Below are positions 1 to 8,873 of a stretch of 52,800 nucleotides of DNA, piece by piece. The notes under the pieces are model-generated. The model was not told the origin of the DNA. It was given only the letters and a program-made list of their open reading frames with translations, and ran no database searches. A program made the position numbers and the translations under genes. This stretch comes from Granulicatella balaenopterae. Lineage in GTDB: Bacteria > Bacillota > Bacilli > Lactobacillales > Aerococcaceae. The stretch spans positions 1-52,800 of the forward strand of contig NZ_FOGF01000013.1 in the NCBI RefSeq assembly GCF_900111135.1, given 5' to 3'. The stretch's first letter is position 1. The number at the start of each line of letters is the position of its first letter.

Positions 1-37
1 CGATTTTATTATAGGGCATCAGATGCTTTTTGTGTAT

Positions 38-88
38 AAAAAAATAAATGATGCCATTGAAGAATTTCTTCAACAACATCATTTATTG
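38..88 (-). terminator. Rho-independent terminator
   Basis: Read on the minus strand, an AAATGATG arm pairs with CATCATTT around an inner GAAGAA/TTCTTC stem and is followed by a T run. It overlaps the stop codon of the broken small gene just upstream on that strand and closes its transcript. Confidence 0.85.
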
Positions 89-384
89 TAGAACCGCTTT
101 TGTTAGTCCTAACCCTTCTATTGCTTGATGATAATCATCCAAGCATTGGCCAAAACATAGATACTGAACCAGCAAATACTGAATTCCCCTACCATCTTCA
201 TGCTCTATCCATTCTATTTCAAAAGGTTTTTGGCATCTATCTGCCAATTTGCTAATAATCTGAAAAAGTTTGGATACTGTTCTTTTATACTTTGACAATA
301 ATTCTGACATGGATTACAGTCACATGGCAGCGACTGTTGGCTTTGGTAATATTCTTTATTAGCTGATTGATCGACGTTCATCAT
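83..384 (-). pseudogene. Frameshifted small cysteine-rich protein
   Basis: I do not recognise a named family. Two overlapping minus-strand frames read as one protein of about 100 residues. The first part has a cysteine cluster (CDCNPCQNYC) and runs to ...NWQIDA. The second continues KPFEIEWIEHEDG to the stop at 83. The join is at the A5 run on the minus strand (plus positions 227-231): one extra A would give D-A-K-K-P-F-E-I-E-W and a single open frame. The start chosen is ATG 384, preceded by AAGGA at good spacing, so it overlaps the end of the AlkD-like gene by 26 bases and is probably co-translated with it. The lesion is either a real one-base loss, a phase-variable tract, or a sequencing error in a homopolymer. 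Function unknown. Confidence 0.6.
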
Positions 385-1048
385 CTGCCATCCTTTTATA
401 GGACAACTTCTCTTCATGGGTGAATTGCTTACTTTCACAGATTTTTCGTAAAGTTGCTTGATAGAGTCTATTACCCATTTTATTTAGCGTGAACTGACTT
501 TGAAAAGCACTAGGATTTTTACGAGCCGCTATTGATAGATACCATGCAGCCATCATATAGACATAATACTCATCTGTTTGACCGACTGTAATAACGTCAC
601 AAATGTCTTTTTGCAAAAATTCTTGGCGAGCCAATTTCAGACGCATGGCATAACGCTTGGTGAATTCTTCCGTTGACTGCAACCACTCCTTAATTTTTAG
701 CGGTAGTTGGCTTTGATTATTTTTAAATAATGGTGGTAAAAATGAGTCACATGTTTGCCAATTATCAAGATAAGGTAAAAAATTATCAGTTCGTTCTAGT
801 AACCGCTCTAAGTCTTTTTCTTCTTGTAATAAAAATACATGCAAATGATTTTCTTCTAAATACTGATGTGGCAATTCTTGTAAAAATTGATTCACAACAT
901 CAGGCTCTTCTCTGACTAAGCGTTTTGCTAATGAACGAATAATTGGAATGCGAACACCGATTAACTGCTGATTGGGAACTAACTTTTGATTGAATGCTAA
1001 ATATCCTAAATCTTGTTCTTTTAACAACATTTCTTGAATTATTTCCAT
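359..1048 (-). CDS. AlkD-like DNA alkylation repair protein
   Basis: A 229-residue all-helical protein of the DNA alkylation repair family (PF08713, AlkD-like HEAT-repeat glycosylases that remove bulky or cationic alkyl-purines). Visible signatures are GVRIPIIRSLAKRL near residues 32-45, the LDNWQTCDSF segment near residue 95 and the WYLSIAARKNPSAF helix in the C-terminal third. Length fits the family. ATG 1048 is preceded by AAAGGAGG at ideal spacing. It heads a short unit with the broken cysteine-rich gene downstream. The substrate cannot be told from sequence. Confidence 0.85.
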   Translation of the reverse strand: MEIIQEMLLKEQDLGYLAFNQKLVPNQQLIGVRIPIIRSLAKRLVREEPDVVNQFLQELPHQYLEENHLHVFLLQEEKDLERLLERTDNFLPYLDNWQTCDSFLPPLFKNNQSQLPLKIKEWLQSTEEFTKRYAMRLKLARQEFLQKDICDVITVGQTDEYYVYMMAAWYLSIAARKNPSAFQSQFTLNKMGNRLYQATLRKICESKQFTHEEKLSYKRMADDERRSIS

Positions 1049-1074
1049 CTAAAAACCTCCTTTATAAGGTACGA

Positions 1075-1513
1075 TTATATTCGTACTATACAGATTATCA
1101 TTGCTGCTACGCTGTTTTGATCATTAACTTCATCAAAATGTACTTGATAATCACCATAAAAATTAGTCAACACAATTCTTAAGTAATCCTTTTCCTGTGC
1201 ATATAGATAGACTGTTTTCTTAGGAGATGTTTGGTGCAAATGAGCAAGTGAATTATGATCACAATCGAATAATGCCATCTGGCAATCGCCTTTTTCGGTT
1301 GTTGTAACTAGAGTGATTTGATGGTCGCCTTCTACTTTAAAATGTTTAACTTTCTTTATAGTAAAGTTAGCTTTCTTACAACTAGCCGCTTCACCATTTG
1401 GGATACGGTGGCGCTATATTAAGAGTACCGAGCCCATTCTAAGCCATATCAATCCCTTTGTATATAATATATAGATTAGTATCACAATAATAATTGGTAA
1501 AATAAAAAAACAT
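1075..1513 (-). pseudogene. Degraded small membrane-anchored protein gene
   Basis: No family recognised. Minus-strand reading starts at ATG 1513, three bases below the stop of the nucleotidyltransferase, with AGAGGA inside the end of that gene as a possible ribosome site. With the T7 run (plus 1504-1510) shortened by one base, the frame gives a clear membrane helix (MFFILPIIIVILIYILYTKG). A second lesion near 1400-1420 separates this from an open C-terminal part (IPNGEAASCKKANFTIKK ... YGDYQVHFDEVND) ending at 1075. The C-terminal part reads as a compact beta-rich extracytoplasmic domain. At least two frame changes or stops are needed, so I call it a remnant. It accounts for most of the 1049-1515 gap. 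Confidence 0.4.
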
Positions 1514-1515
1514 CT

Positions 1516-2298
1516 TTACACTTTCCTCTTTCTACTTAATCCTTGCTGGTTCAAACAGGCCAAAAATGCATGATTTAGTGCTTGCCACGATGGAGTCTGA
1601 CTTTTTAATTGGTCTGCTTCAGCTTTAACGCGTACTAATTCTACAGCGATAAAGTCGTCGATTACTTGGTTTCTTGGGACTAGATAATCATTCGTGGTCT
1701 GATGTTGATTCTTGATTAACATTCCCAGAAACTCTAGAAATACCTCATGCGGCATAAATTTAAGTAAGTCATCAAATGGGACTGCTACTGGACATTCAAT
1801 TTCTAAGATGTATCGGCAGCTTAATAAGGACTTTAAGATATGGAAATACTTTTTTATTGAGATTTCTGACGATTCTAAGCTTGATTGATAATTAGTTTGT
1901 GCGATATTCCAATAGTGATAGACGGATTTTTTACCATCAAAATAAGCGTTAGTGACCTTTTGCAGGATTCCGACTTCCGCTGGTCTAGCCTGATAGACAA
2001 TTGGTGAATTAATCCATTCAAAGCAAGTCGCATTTGATTTATAGGCTAATTGTAGAAATTTTTTAAGATCCCAACCATTAATATCGAGCGTCTCGTCTAA
2101 TTGCCATTCAATTACGTCACGCATCTTATCAAGTCTTAGATAATCACTTGGGCGACGCAAATAGATAAACCTAACGTCATAATCGCTATTATCTGCGGCA
2201 AATCCCCAAGTCCGACTGCCGGCTTCCACGGCTAAAAGAATAGTCACCTGTTCTTTTATTTCAATTTCTTTTAGTTGTTGTTTAATAATTTCTTGCAT
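1516..2298 (-). CDS. RlaP-type predicted nucleotidyltransferase
   Basis: About 260 residues of the RlaP family (PF10127), predicted nucleotidyltransferases of the polymerase-beta fold. The fold signature is visible: AGSRTWGF followed by SDYDVRFIY (G-S then D-x-D metal-binding pair) near residues 25-45, and the family segment FEWINSPIVY near residue 100. Start ATG 2298 is chosen over the upstream in-frame ATG at 2373 because GGTAGGTGGG lies just upstream and the upstream residues overlap a terminator. Role uncertain: members are found with RNA ligases or as antitoxin-like or tRNA-modifying enzymes, but no partner is visible here. Confidence 0.8.
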   Translation of the reverse strand: MQEIIKQQLKEIEIKEQVTILLAVEAGSRTWGFAADNSDYDVRFIYLRRPSDYLRLDKMRDVIEWQLDETLDINGWDLKKFLQLAYKSNATCFEWINSPIVYQARPAEVGILQKVTNAYFDGKKSVYHYWNIAQTNYQSSLESSEISIKKYFHILKSLLSCRYILEIECPVAVPFDDLLKFMPHEVFLEFLGMLIKNQHQTTNDYLVPRNQVIDDFIAVELVRVKAEADQLKSQTPSWQALNHAFLACLNQQGLSRKRKV

Positions 2299-2356
2299 AT
2301 TCCCACCTACCTGATGATTATTTTCGTCCTTATTATAGCAAATTTTCACCAACATT

Positions 2357-2417
2357 AAAAAGCCTCCGAACACACTTACTGATGAGTGTTCTTTGGCTCA
2401 TACTATAAAGCCAAGGC
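2357..2417 (-). terminator. Compound terminator after the YesMN-type operon
   Basis: On the minus strand two hairpins lie in tandem: TTGGCT/AGCCAA with a 10-base loop, then GAACAC/GTGTTC. Both are enclosed by GCCT/AGGC, followed by TTTTT. It lies 37 bases after the response-regulator stop. The three-way shape is unusual for a plain terminator. Confidence 0.75.
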
Positions 2418-2453
2418 AAGTTACGTTACTTATGTGGATTCCTTAGCTTAGAC

Positions 2454-3953
2454 TTATTGAACTTCTTTATAACGTCCTTGATATTTGGCACGAAATTCTT
2501 TTGGCGATAGTCCATTTAATTTTTTGAACATTTTAATGAAATAATGATTCGTATTATACCCTGTTGCGAAAGCAATTTCATTAATATTTTTTTCAGTATC
2601 TAATAACATTTTTTGTGCTTTTTTAATTCTGACTTGATTAAGGTATTGTGAAAAGCTTTGTTCAGTATCCTTTTTGAATACTTGTCCTAAATATACCGAG
2701 TTAACGTGTAAATCATCGGCAATATTTTTTAGTGCTAAATCTTCATTAAAGCGTTCATTTAATACCGCAATTACTTGCATCGTTAATGCTGAATAGCGAA
2801 TCGGTTGTTTATCACTTACAACTGAAATTAATAAATAACTTAACCAATCATAAATCTGATCAATTGTTTTACTTTGTCGAATAACATCCATTGATTTTTG
2901 ATAGATGCCCTCACTTAAATAAGAATAATGACGATACATGTCTGAAAATAATAAAAAAGCAATATGACGGGCATCTTCTGGTGAAACTTGTTCAATTTGT
3001 AGTGCAGTAAAGATATTTTGAAGAGTAGCTAAAATAGTTTCCTTATCACCTATCATTAGCGCCTTATTAAAGCCCAAAAATTGAGTTGCTGATTTAGGAA
3101 CTTCAATAATCGCTTTTTCTTTATTACCTAAATTCTGCGGCGATTCATTATAAAAAATAACTTTTTTAACTTGATGGTAACTCTCATATAAGTTCTCCCA
3201 ATCTCCAACCACCTCACCAGCGAATATCCTGATTTTATCACTACCAAAAAATTCGCGACAACCATCAATGAATCGCAATTCTTCTAATGGCTCAAAATAA
3301 CTAACAATGGTAATTTCAAAACTATTTTCTACTCTTGAATCAATCACAAAAAATACTTTACGCCACTCTTTTAGCATCAAACGAATACTATCAATTGTAA
3401 TCTCTTTATCAGCTTTATATACTTTTAAAATCATGGCTCGATAGCCATTTTGAGGTTGGTAATGATTAACTACTTGACAAAAGCGCATAAATTCATGTTC
3501 ATTTAATTCATCATTTAACCATGTTTTAATAATGCTTTCATAATATAAGGTATCACGAACTTCATCTATTTCTTCTTGATCTAATAAGTCTTTAATTTCA
3601 GCTAATTTTTGCTTTAATTCTTCTTTATCAATTGGTTTTACTAAATAGGACTGAATTCCTAGTTCCATTCCTTGGTGAATATAATCAAATTCTTGGTATC
3701 CGGAAATAATTAAGCTTTTTATTTTAGGAAATAGTTGATTGACTTCTTTTAATAAATCTAAGCCACTCTTCCCTGGCATGGTCACATCCGTTATCACAAC
3801 ATCAATAGGGATGCTTTTTAGAATTTCCAAGGCTTTTTCTGCACTATTAGCGGTAGCTGCAACTTCAAATCCTAGCTCCTGCCAATTAACAATTCGTTTC
3901 AAGCCTTGTAATATCATATATTCGTCATCTACTAATAATACCTGGTACATCAT
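2454..3953 (-). CDS. YesN-type AraC-family response regulator
   Basis: A 499-residue two-component response regulator. Residues 1-120 are a receiver domain: acidic pair D9-D10, phosphoacceptor D56 in ITDVTMPGKSG, and lysine in LVKPIDK. The middle (about 130-390) is the long linker domain typical of YesN/YtdP-type regulators. Residues about 400-490 hold two AraC helix-turn-helix motifs (ALKNIADDLHVNSVYLGQVFKK and INEIAFATGYNTNHYFIKMFKK). Its start overlaps the kinase stop by 4 bases (ATGA), so the two are translationally coupled. From context it most likely activates the adjacent sugar ABC importer and perhaps the mannosidase genes. Confidence 0.92.
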   Translation of the reverse strand: MMYQVLLVDDEYMILQGLKRIVNWQELGFEVAATANSAEKALEILKSIPIDVVITDVTMPGKSGLDLLKEVNQLFPKIKSLIISGYQEFDYIHQGMELGIQSYLVKPIDKEELKQKLAEIKDLLDQEEIDEVRDTLYYESIIKTWLNDELNEHEFMRFCQVVNHYQPQNGYRAMILKVYKADKEITIDSIRLMLKEWRKVFFVIDSRVENSFEITIVSYFEPLEELRFIDGCREFFGSDKIRIFAGEVVGDWENLYESYHQVKKVIFYNESPQNLGNKEKAIIEVPKSATQFLGFNKALMIGDKETILATLQNIFTALQIEQVSPEDARHIAFLLFSDMYRHYSYLSEGIYQKSMDVIRQSKTIDQIYDWLSYLLISVVSDKQPIRYSALTMQVIAVLNERFNEDLALKNIADDLHVNSVYLGQVFKKDTEQSFSQYLNQVRIKKAQKMLLDTEKNINEIAFATGYNTNHYFIKMFKKLNGLSPKEFRAKYQGRYKEVQ

Positions 3954-5671
3954 CTCTTTATCACCTCTTTTGGAATTTTTATTTCAATCCCTGTGCCGCA
4001 TTTTTCTTTTGAAGTAATGTCAAAGCTAACTTGATTATTGAAATAATTTTGTAGTCGTAAGTAAATATTTTTTAAACCAATTGATTCTTGACGCATTTCT
4101 TGATCACATTGTAAATTTTGCTGGATTTCTGTTAATTTTTCAGGTGGAATACCACTACCATTATCCCTAATTAGGATAATTACTTGATTGTCTTTAGAAA
4201 AAGATTTAATACTAATTACATTATTAATTCTTGTATAGTCAATTCCATGAACAAAATAATTCTCCACTAATGGTTGAATAATAAACTTTGGAATCACAAT
4301 ATCTTGGCAATCTTTTTCAATCGTTACATGATAGGCAATTCGGTCTGGATATCGAATTTGATATAAAAAGGCATATTTCTCACAAAAATCCAATTCTTTT
4401 TTTAAAGTAGTTGTCTTTTCTTGGTTGATATTATTGCGCAATAATGCAGCAAAAGCATAGACAACATCTGCCAGTTCATCTTGTTCACAACTAACAGCAT
4501 ACATTCTAATATATTCTAATGTATTGTATAAAAAATGCGGATTAATTTGTGATTGTAAGGCTCTCATATGAGCATCTCTTTGCTTAATTTCAAGTGTATA
4601 GATTTCATCGAAGGATTGATTAATATATTCAAGCATTTGATTAATCGCTTCTGAAATCTCTAATAATTCCAATTCCATTCCCTTTGTATCAATTCTAGCT
4701 TGCCAATCACCAGCAATTACAGCATGGATCTCTTGGTTAATATTATTGACATTTTTACTATAACGAATAAACACTTTCTTCAATAATATCAATAGTGCCA
4801 GACTAATACTAAGATTCATTAAGATAAAGCTTCCAATCTTTTTAGCCATGCTTAGATAGAAATTATGTTTGGCTAATAAAACAACTGAATACATATTACT
4901 ATCTTCAATATAACGATAAAAATAGCGTTCTTTAATCACTTGTTCAGCCAAGCCGTTCGCATCATCTTGTTTGACAATATTAGACAATAAAGGATTCCCT
5001 TTGGCGATATTTTGCGATAATATGCGACCTGACTTTTCTGCCACTATTGTTGAATAGACTTCATCATGCTCCAAATTGTTCTCTTTACGGTTCGGCTTAA
5101 AGTTAACATATAATGTCCCGATAACCTGTCCTGAATCAGGATTTTTAATGGAACGTACCAGATAAGCTTTATTACGAAAGACGGGATTCCCCTCAATTCT
5201 TTGACCATATGGCTGCCTTTCATCTGCTCGCAAAAAATAATTCAAATCATTTACCACAATATCAATGGAAGATACATCCGGATAAGTATAAAGCATACTT
5301 TTTAATTGTTCTGAAGCAAAATCAATTCGCTGGCCTTGATGCCAAGTATCTAATATATCAGAAAAATATTCCGTCTTAGTTTGCGTCATATAATTCATCA
5401 TATTTTGATAATTTTCACCTTCAAAAAATAACATTTCCATTATGCGACTCGTTTCAATATTTTTATTAGTAACATCTTCTGCCATTTCACTAACTCGAAT
5501 ATCTAATTCGTTCATCGCAATTTGTGTATCATTAATATAAATAAAAATCGCTAAAATAACCGATAACATACCAAAAAACAAAATAATGAGTAAGCTATAA
5601 ATCTTCATTAAGCGATTAATTAATAAGCCCTTCTTAAACTTTTCAATATAATGGCTAATCTTCTTCATCAT
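3950..5671 (-). CDS. YesM-type membrane sensor histidine kinase
   Basis: About 573 residues. A membrane helix near 22-46, an extracellular sensor domain (about 47-278), a second helix near 279-301, then a HAMP region, the His_kinase domain (PF06580) with QSQINPHFLYNT (H379 is the phosphorylated histidine) and a C-terminal HATPase with the NYFVHGI and DNGSGI boxes. Start ATG 5671 is chosen over TTG 5677 because AGAAAG lies 7 bases upstream. It overlaps the DUF624 gene by 17 bases and the regulator by 4. The LytS-like architecture is typical of kinases that sense oligosaccharides or their binding proteins next to CUT1 importers. The ligand is inferred, not shown. Confidence 0.92.
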   Translation of the reverse strand: MMKKISHYIEKFKKGLLINRLMKIYSLLIILFFGMLSVILAIFIYINDTQIAMNELDIRVSEMAEDVTNKNIETSRIMEMLFFEGENYQNMMNYMTQTKTEYFSDILDTWHQGQRIDFASEQLKSMLYTYPDVSSIDIVVNDLNYFLRADERQPYGQRIEGNPVFRNKAYLVRSIKNPDSGQVIGTLYVNFKPNRKENNLEHDEVYSTIVAEKSGRILSQNIAKGNPLLSNIVKQDDANGLAEQVIKERYFYRYIEDSNMYSVVLLAKHNFYLSMAKKIGSFILMNLSISLALLILLKKVFIRYSKNVNNINQEIHAVIAGDWQARIDTKGMELELLEISEAINQMLEYINQSFDEIYTLEIKQRDAHMRALQSQINPHFLYNTLEYIRMYAVSCEQDELADVVYAFAALLRNNINQEKTTTLKKELDFCEKYAFLYQIRYPDRIAYHVTIEKDCQDIVIPKFIIQPLVENYFVHGIDYTRINNVISIKSFSKDNQVIILIRDNGSGIPPEKLTEIQQNLQCDQEMRQESIGLKNIYLRLQNYFNNQVSFDITSKEKCGTGIEIKIPKEVIKR

Positions 5672-6269
5672 AAGCAAACTTTCTTTCTATATTTTCGCGT
5701 GAGAATTTGGTAATATAATCAATCAGTAAAATAAAAATTCCCATTGTAAAGAATAAATAAGTTGCCTTATATTGCCAAGTAACAACCGCCAATATCATTG
5801 TTGCAGCTAATAAGAATAAAAAGCTTTTACCTGATAAAAACATACTAAAAAATGCTAGCTTTAAATTATCTTTTACACCAATCTCATAATAACTATGAAA
5901 GACTAATACATATTCAAAAAAGATTACACTTGCGACTAAACAAACAATTAGTAAAGCTGTTATCACAAACCATAATAATCCCACCATCTGTAAACTCAAA
6001 TATAAATTATAGCCAAAAATTACCACTAATGCGATAAAGATATAAAAATATTGATTACCACGAATAAATTCTTCCTTCCACCACTGCATCATTTGTTTGA
6101 ATTGTGGTTCTTGATGCTCATTTCTTGTTGATAAAACAATTTTATAGAGTACCATAATAGCTGGACCAATTCCTAAGACAAATCCACCACATAATGATAA
6201 AAAATGAAATACAACCGTTAAGCGGATAACATTCCAACTCAAATTAAAAAACTTATCAATTCCGTTCAT
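5655..6269 (-). CDS. DUF624 (YesL-like) membrane protein
   Basis: About 204 residues with five or six predicted membrane helices and the DUF624/YesL N-terminus (FFNLSWNVIRLTVVFHFLSLCGGFVLGIGPA). Genes of this family habitually accompany YesMN-type regulators and CUT1 sugar transporters; their molecular role is not known. ATG 6269 is chosen over the upstream start at 6335 because GGGGG lies 6 bases before it. It is the first gene of a DUF624-kinase-regulator unit that lies downstream of the binding-protein terminator, so it either has its own promoter in 6270-6383 or receives read-through. Confidence 0.88.
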   Translation of the reverse strand: MNGIDKFFNLSWNVIRLTVVFHFLSLCGGFVLGIGPAIMVLYKIVLSTRNEHQEPQFKQMMQWWKEEFIRGNQYFYIFIALVVIFGYNLYLSLQMVGLLWFVITALLIVCLVASVIFFEYVLVFHSYYEIGVKDNLKLAFFSMFLSGKSFLFLLAATMILAVVTWQYKATYLFFTMGIFILLIDYITKFSRENIERKFAYDEED

Positions 6270-6383
6270 AATATACCCCCATCTAATAATAACGCTTTCT
6301 TTACTATCATACACCAATTTTAGGCTAATTACCACGCCATCAAGTTAGCTTCACAGTGAATTTTCTACTAAATCACTAGACTC

Positions 6384-6423
6384 AAAAAATAGCTAAGCAA
6401 ACAAATGCCTAGCTATTTTAAAA
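6384..6423 (-). terminator. Terminator after the sugar-binding protein gene
   Basis: On the minus strand, AAAATAGCTA pairs with TAGCTATTTT across a short loop and runs into a T tract. It ends the transporter transcript, or attenuates it before the DUF624-kinase-regulator genes. Confidence 0.85.
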
Positions 6424-6439
6424 GATCAAATTTTATTTC

Positions 6440-7900
6440 TTATTGTTTTAAGAATTCATCGTATTGTTTTTGAATTTCATCACGTACTTTATCCCATCCT
6501 GCTGCTTTTAAGTCTTCAGTCATTTTTGGAATAGTAACTTCAGGGTCAACTGTACCAGTATTCACACTAGCTTTGTAACGGTTCATAACATTGGCGATAT
6601 TTGTTAATTCTGTTTTCACATTGCTTGTATCGAAGTTGAATCCTAAGATTGGAGATTCTTTTGCTTCGGCAATTGATTTATCACGTTTTTCAATCATTTC
6701 ATCAGTAATAGTATCTTGTGTATATAAGATATAGTTATTACCAGTATTCCAAGCTGACATGTGATAGTTTGGTTTATAGCCGTCTAATAATTTAATGCGA
6801 TCTTCACCATCTTTTTCCCATGCTTCGCCTTCAACACCCCATACTAAACCATTTAATAATTCTTTGTCAGTATTTAATAATGCTAAGAATTCGGCAGCTT
6901 TTTCTTTATTTTTAGAAACATTTGCTACGACAAAGTTTGCCATTTGTGCTTGTGCAGTTGTTTTTAAAGCTGGTGTAATAGCACGAGAGACAATTTCTTT
7001 ACCTGCTGCATTTGTTAAGATTGTGTCGCCGTAATCCATTGGTCCTTGTGTTTCTTCACGCATGAACCATGTATTACTATCTAATGAATAGCTATCAGAA
7101 TCAGTTGCTGCGCCTGCTGGAATTAAACCATCAGTATACCATTGGTGCATTAATTTTAAGTCTGCCATCATTGCATCATCAGTATATTGGTTAATAATTT
7201 CTGAGCTATCACCATCAACACGAACTGCAAATGGCATATCTTTTGTAATTGGATAGTCATATTTTCCTGATAAATTAAATGTTTGTCCAATACCAAACGC
7301 TGCTGTATCTGGATCTTTTTCATGGAATTCTCTTAATACTTTATCTGCATCTGCATATGAGTTAATTCCTGAAATATCTAAATCATATTTATCAACTAAT
7401 TCTTTGTTGAATGATAACATTTGTTGTGCAAAGACATTACCATTTACTGGATATGCATATAATTTACCATCGACTAAGTTTCCTTTAATGTAAGCTGGAT
7501 CTAAATCATCATAAGCTTCTTTAGCGTATTTTGGAATTAATTCAGTCAAATCTGCAAATGCGCCTTTTTGTGAGTTTTGAACATATTTATTTGCAAATGC
7601 GATATCATAATTTTCCCCTGTTGCAATGATTGTGTTCATTTTATCGTCCCAATCACCCCAGCCAATATATTGCAAGTCAATCTTAGCATTGATTTTTTCT
7701 TCAATACGTTTATTGGCAATTTCCATTAATTGATCAAAATTTTCTGGCTTTGTACCGATTTGATACATTAATAATGTAGTTGGTTCATTACTCTCTGGTG
7801 CTTCTGTGCCACTTTCTGTATTTTGATTTGAACAAGCTGCTAAACTCGCCACTAGCATAGCTGAACCTGTTAACTTACAAATTGTTTTCCATTTTACCAT
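6440..7900 (-). CDS. CUT1 ABC importer, lipoprotein sugar-binding subunit
   Basis: A 486-residue family-1 extracellular solute-binding protein with a C-terminal DUF3502-type segment (about 400-486), as in LplA-like proteins. The signal peptide ends in a lipobox (SLAAC, lipidated C23), so it is anchored outside the membrane. The ATG is preceded by GGAGGAG. It follows two permease genes in the importer operon. Its ligand is inferred to be a mannose-containing N-glycan fragment, because the divergent and adjacent genes are alpha-mannosidases; related pneumococcal transporters take up N-glycan oligosaccharides. Residues of the binding site cannot be read from sequence alone. Confidence 0.92.
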   Translation of the reverse strand: MVKWKTICKLTGSAMLVASLAACSNQNTESGTEAPESNEPTTLLMYQIGTKPENFDQLMEIANKRIEEKINAKIDLQYIGWGDWDDKMNTIIATGENYDIAFANKYVQNSQKGAFADLTELIPKYAKEAYDDLDPAYIKGNLVDGKLYAYPVNGNVFAQQMLSFNKELVDKYDLDISGINSYADADKVLREFHEKDPDTAAFGIGQTFNLSGKYDYPITKDMPFAVRVDGDSSEIINQYTDDAMMADLKLMHQWYTDGLIPAGAATDSDSYSLDSNTWFMREETQGPMDYGDTILTNAAGKEIVSRAITPALKTTAQAQMANFVVANVSKNKEKAAEFLALLNTDKELLNGLVWGVEGEAWEKDGEDRIKLLDGYKPNYHMSAWNTGNNYILYTQDTITDEMIEKRDKSIAEAKESPILGFNFDTSNVKTELTNIANVMNRYKASVNTGTVDPEVTIPKMTEDLKAAGWDKVRDEIQKQYDEFLKQ

Positions 7901-7934
7901 AATATCTCCTCCTAAATTATATATGATTTATTTA

Positions 7935-8858
7935 TTATTCCTTTACTCCACCAATTGTTAATCCTCCAACAAAGTATTTTTGGAAGAATGGATAGGTTAA
8001 CGCTATTGGTAAAGTTGAAATAACCACGATTGCCATACGGACAGATTCACTTGGTAAGGATGCCATACCGCCCGCATATTGTGCACTCATTCCCGCATTT
8101 TGGGTTAAGTACTGTAGATTTTTTTGAATTTGCATTAATAAATACTGCAAAGGTACTAAATTATCATTTTGAATATAAAGTAAAGCGTTAAACCAGTCAT
8201 TCCAATATCCAAGAGCTGCAAATAGACTAATTGTTGCAATCCCTGGAACAGCTAATGGTAGAACAATCTTTAAGAAAATCGTTAATTCTCCAGCACCATC
8301 AATTCGAGCTGATTCAATAATACTATCGGGAACGGTCTTTCTAAAGAAGGTACGCATTACTAAAATATTGAAAGGTCCTAAGGCTAATGGTAAGATCAAT
8401 GCCCATAATGTATCTTTTAAATGAAGCATATTCGTAACCACTAAATAGTTAGCTACCATCCCTGGTGAAAATAGCATTGTAATTAATGCAAAAATTGTAA
8501 AGAACTTTCTAAAAGGAAAATACTTTCTTGAAATAACATAAGCATATAGAGAAGTCATCGAAGCATTCACGATTGTCCCTACTACCGTTACTAATACTGA
8601 AATGCCAAATGCATGAATAATCTTTTCTGACATCGTGCCACTAAAGATATACTTATAAGCTTCCGTTGAGAAGACTTCTGGGAAGAAAGTATAACCATGA
8701 TTAGTTAAATAATCTTCTTGTGTCAATGAAATAATAATGACAAATATAAATGGCAAAATACAAGATATGGCAAATAGTGCAATGATAATATTAAAAATCA
8801 AGTTTGCTTTTGGACTAAATGACCGTACTTGAACTTTTTTTATTTTTTTCTTTTTCAT
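7935..8858 (-). CDS. CUT1 ABC importer, LplC/YtcP-type permease
   Basis: A 307-residue inner-membrane permease with six predicted helices and the cytoplasmic EAA loop (ESARIDGAGELTIFLKIVLPLAVPGIATI, near residues 190-220) that contacts the ATPase. The C-terminal FFQKYFVGGLTIGGVKE is typical of the LplC/YtcP subgroup. GAGGAGG lies just upstream of ATG 8858. It sits between the first permease (15-base gap) and the binding protein. No ATPase gene is present in the window. Confidence 0.93.
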   Translation of the reverse strand: MKKKKIKKVQVRSFSPKANLIFNIIIALFAISCILPFIFVIIISLTQEDYLTNHGYTFFPEVFSTEAYKYIFSGTMSEKIIHAFGISVLVTVVGTIVNASMTSLYAYVISRKYFPFRKFFTIFALITMLFSPGMVANYLVVTNMLHLKDTLWALILPLALGPFNILVMRTFFRKTVPDSIIESARIDGAGELTIFLKIVLPLAVPGIATISLFAALGYWNDWFNALLYIQNDNLVPLQYLLMQIQKNLQYLTQNAGMSAQYAGGMASLPSESVRMAIVVISTLPIALTYPFFQKYFVGGLTIGGVKE

Positions 8859-8873
8859 CTATTTACCTCCTCG

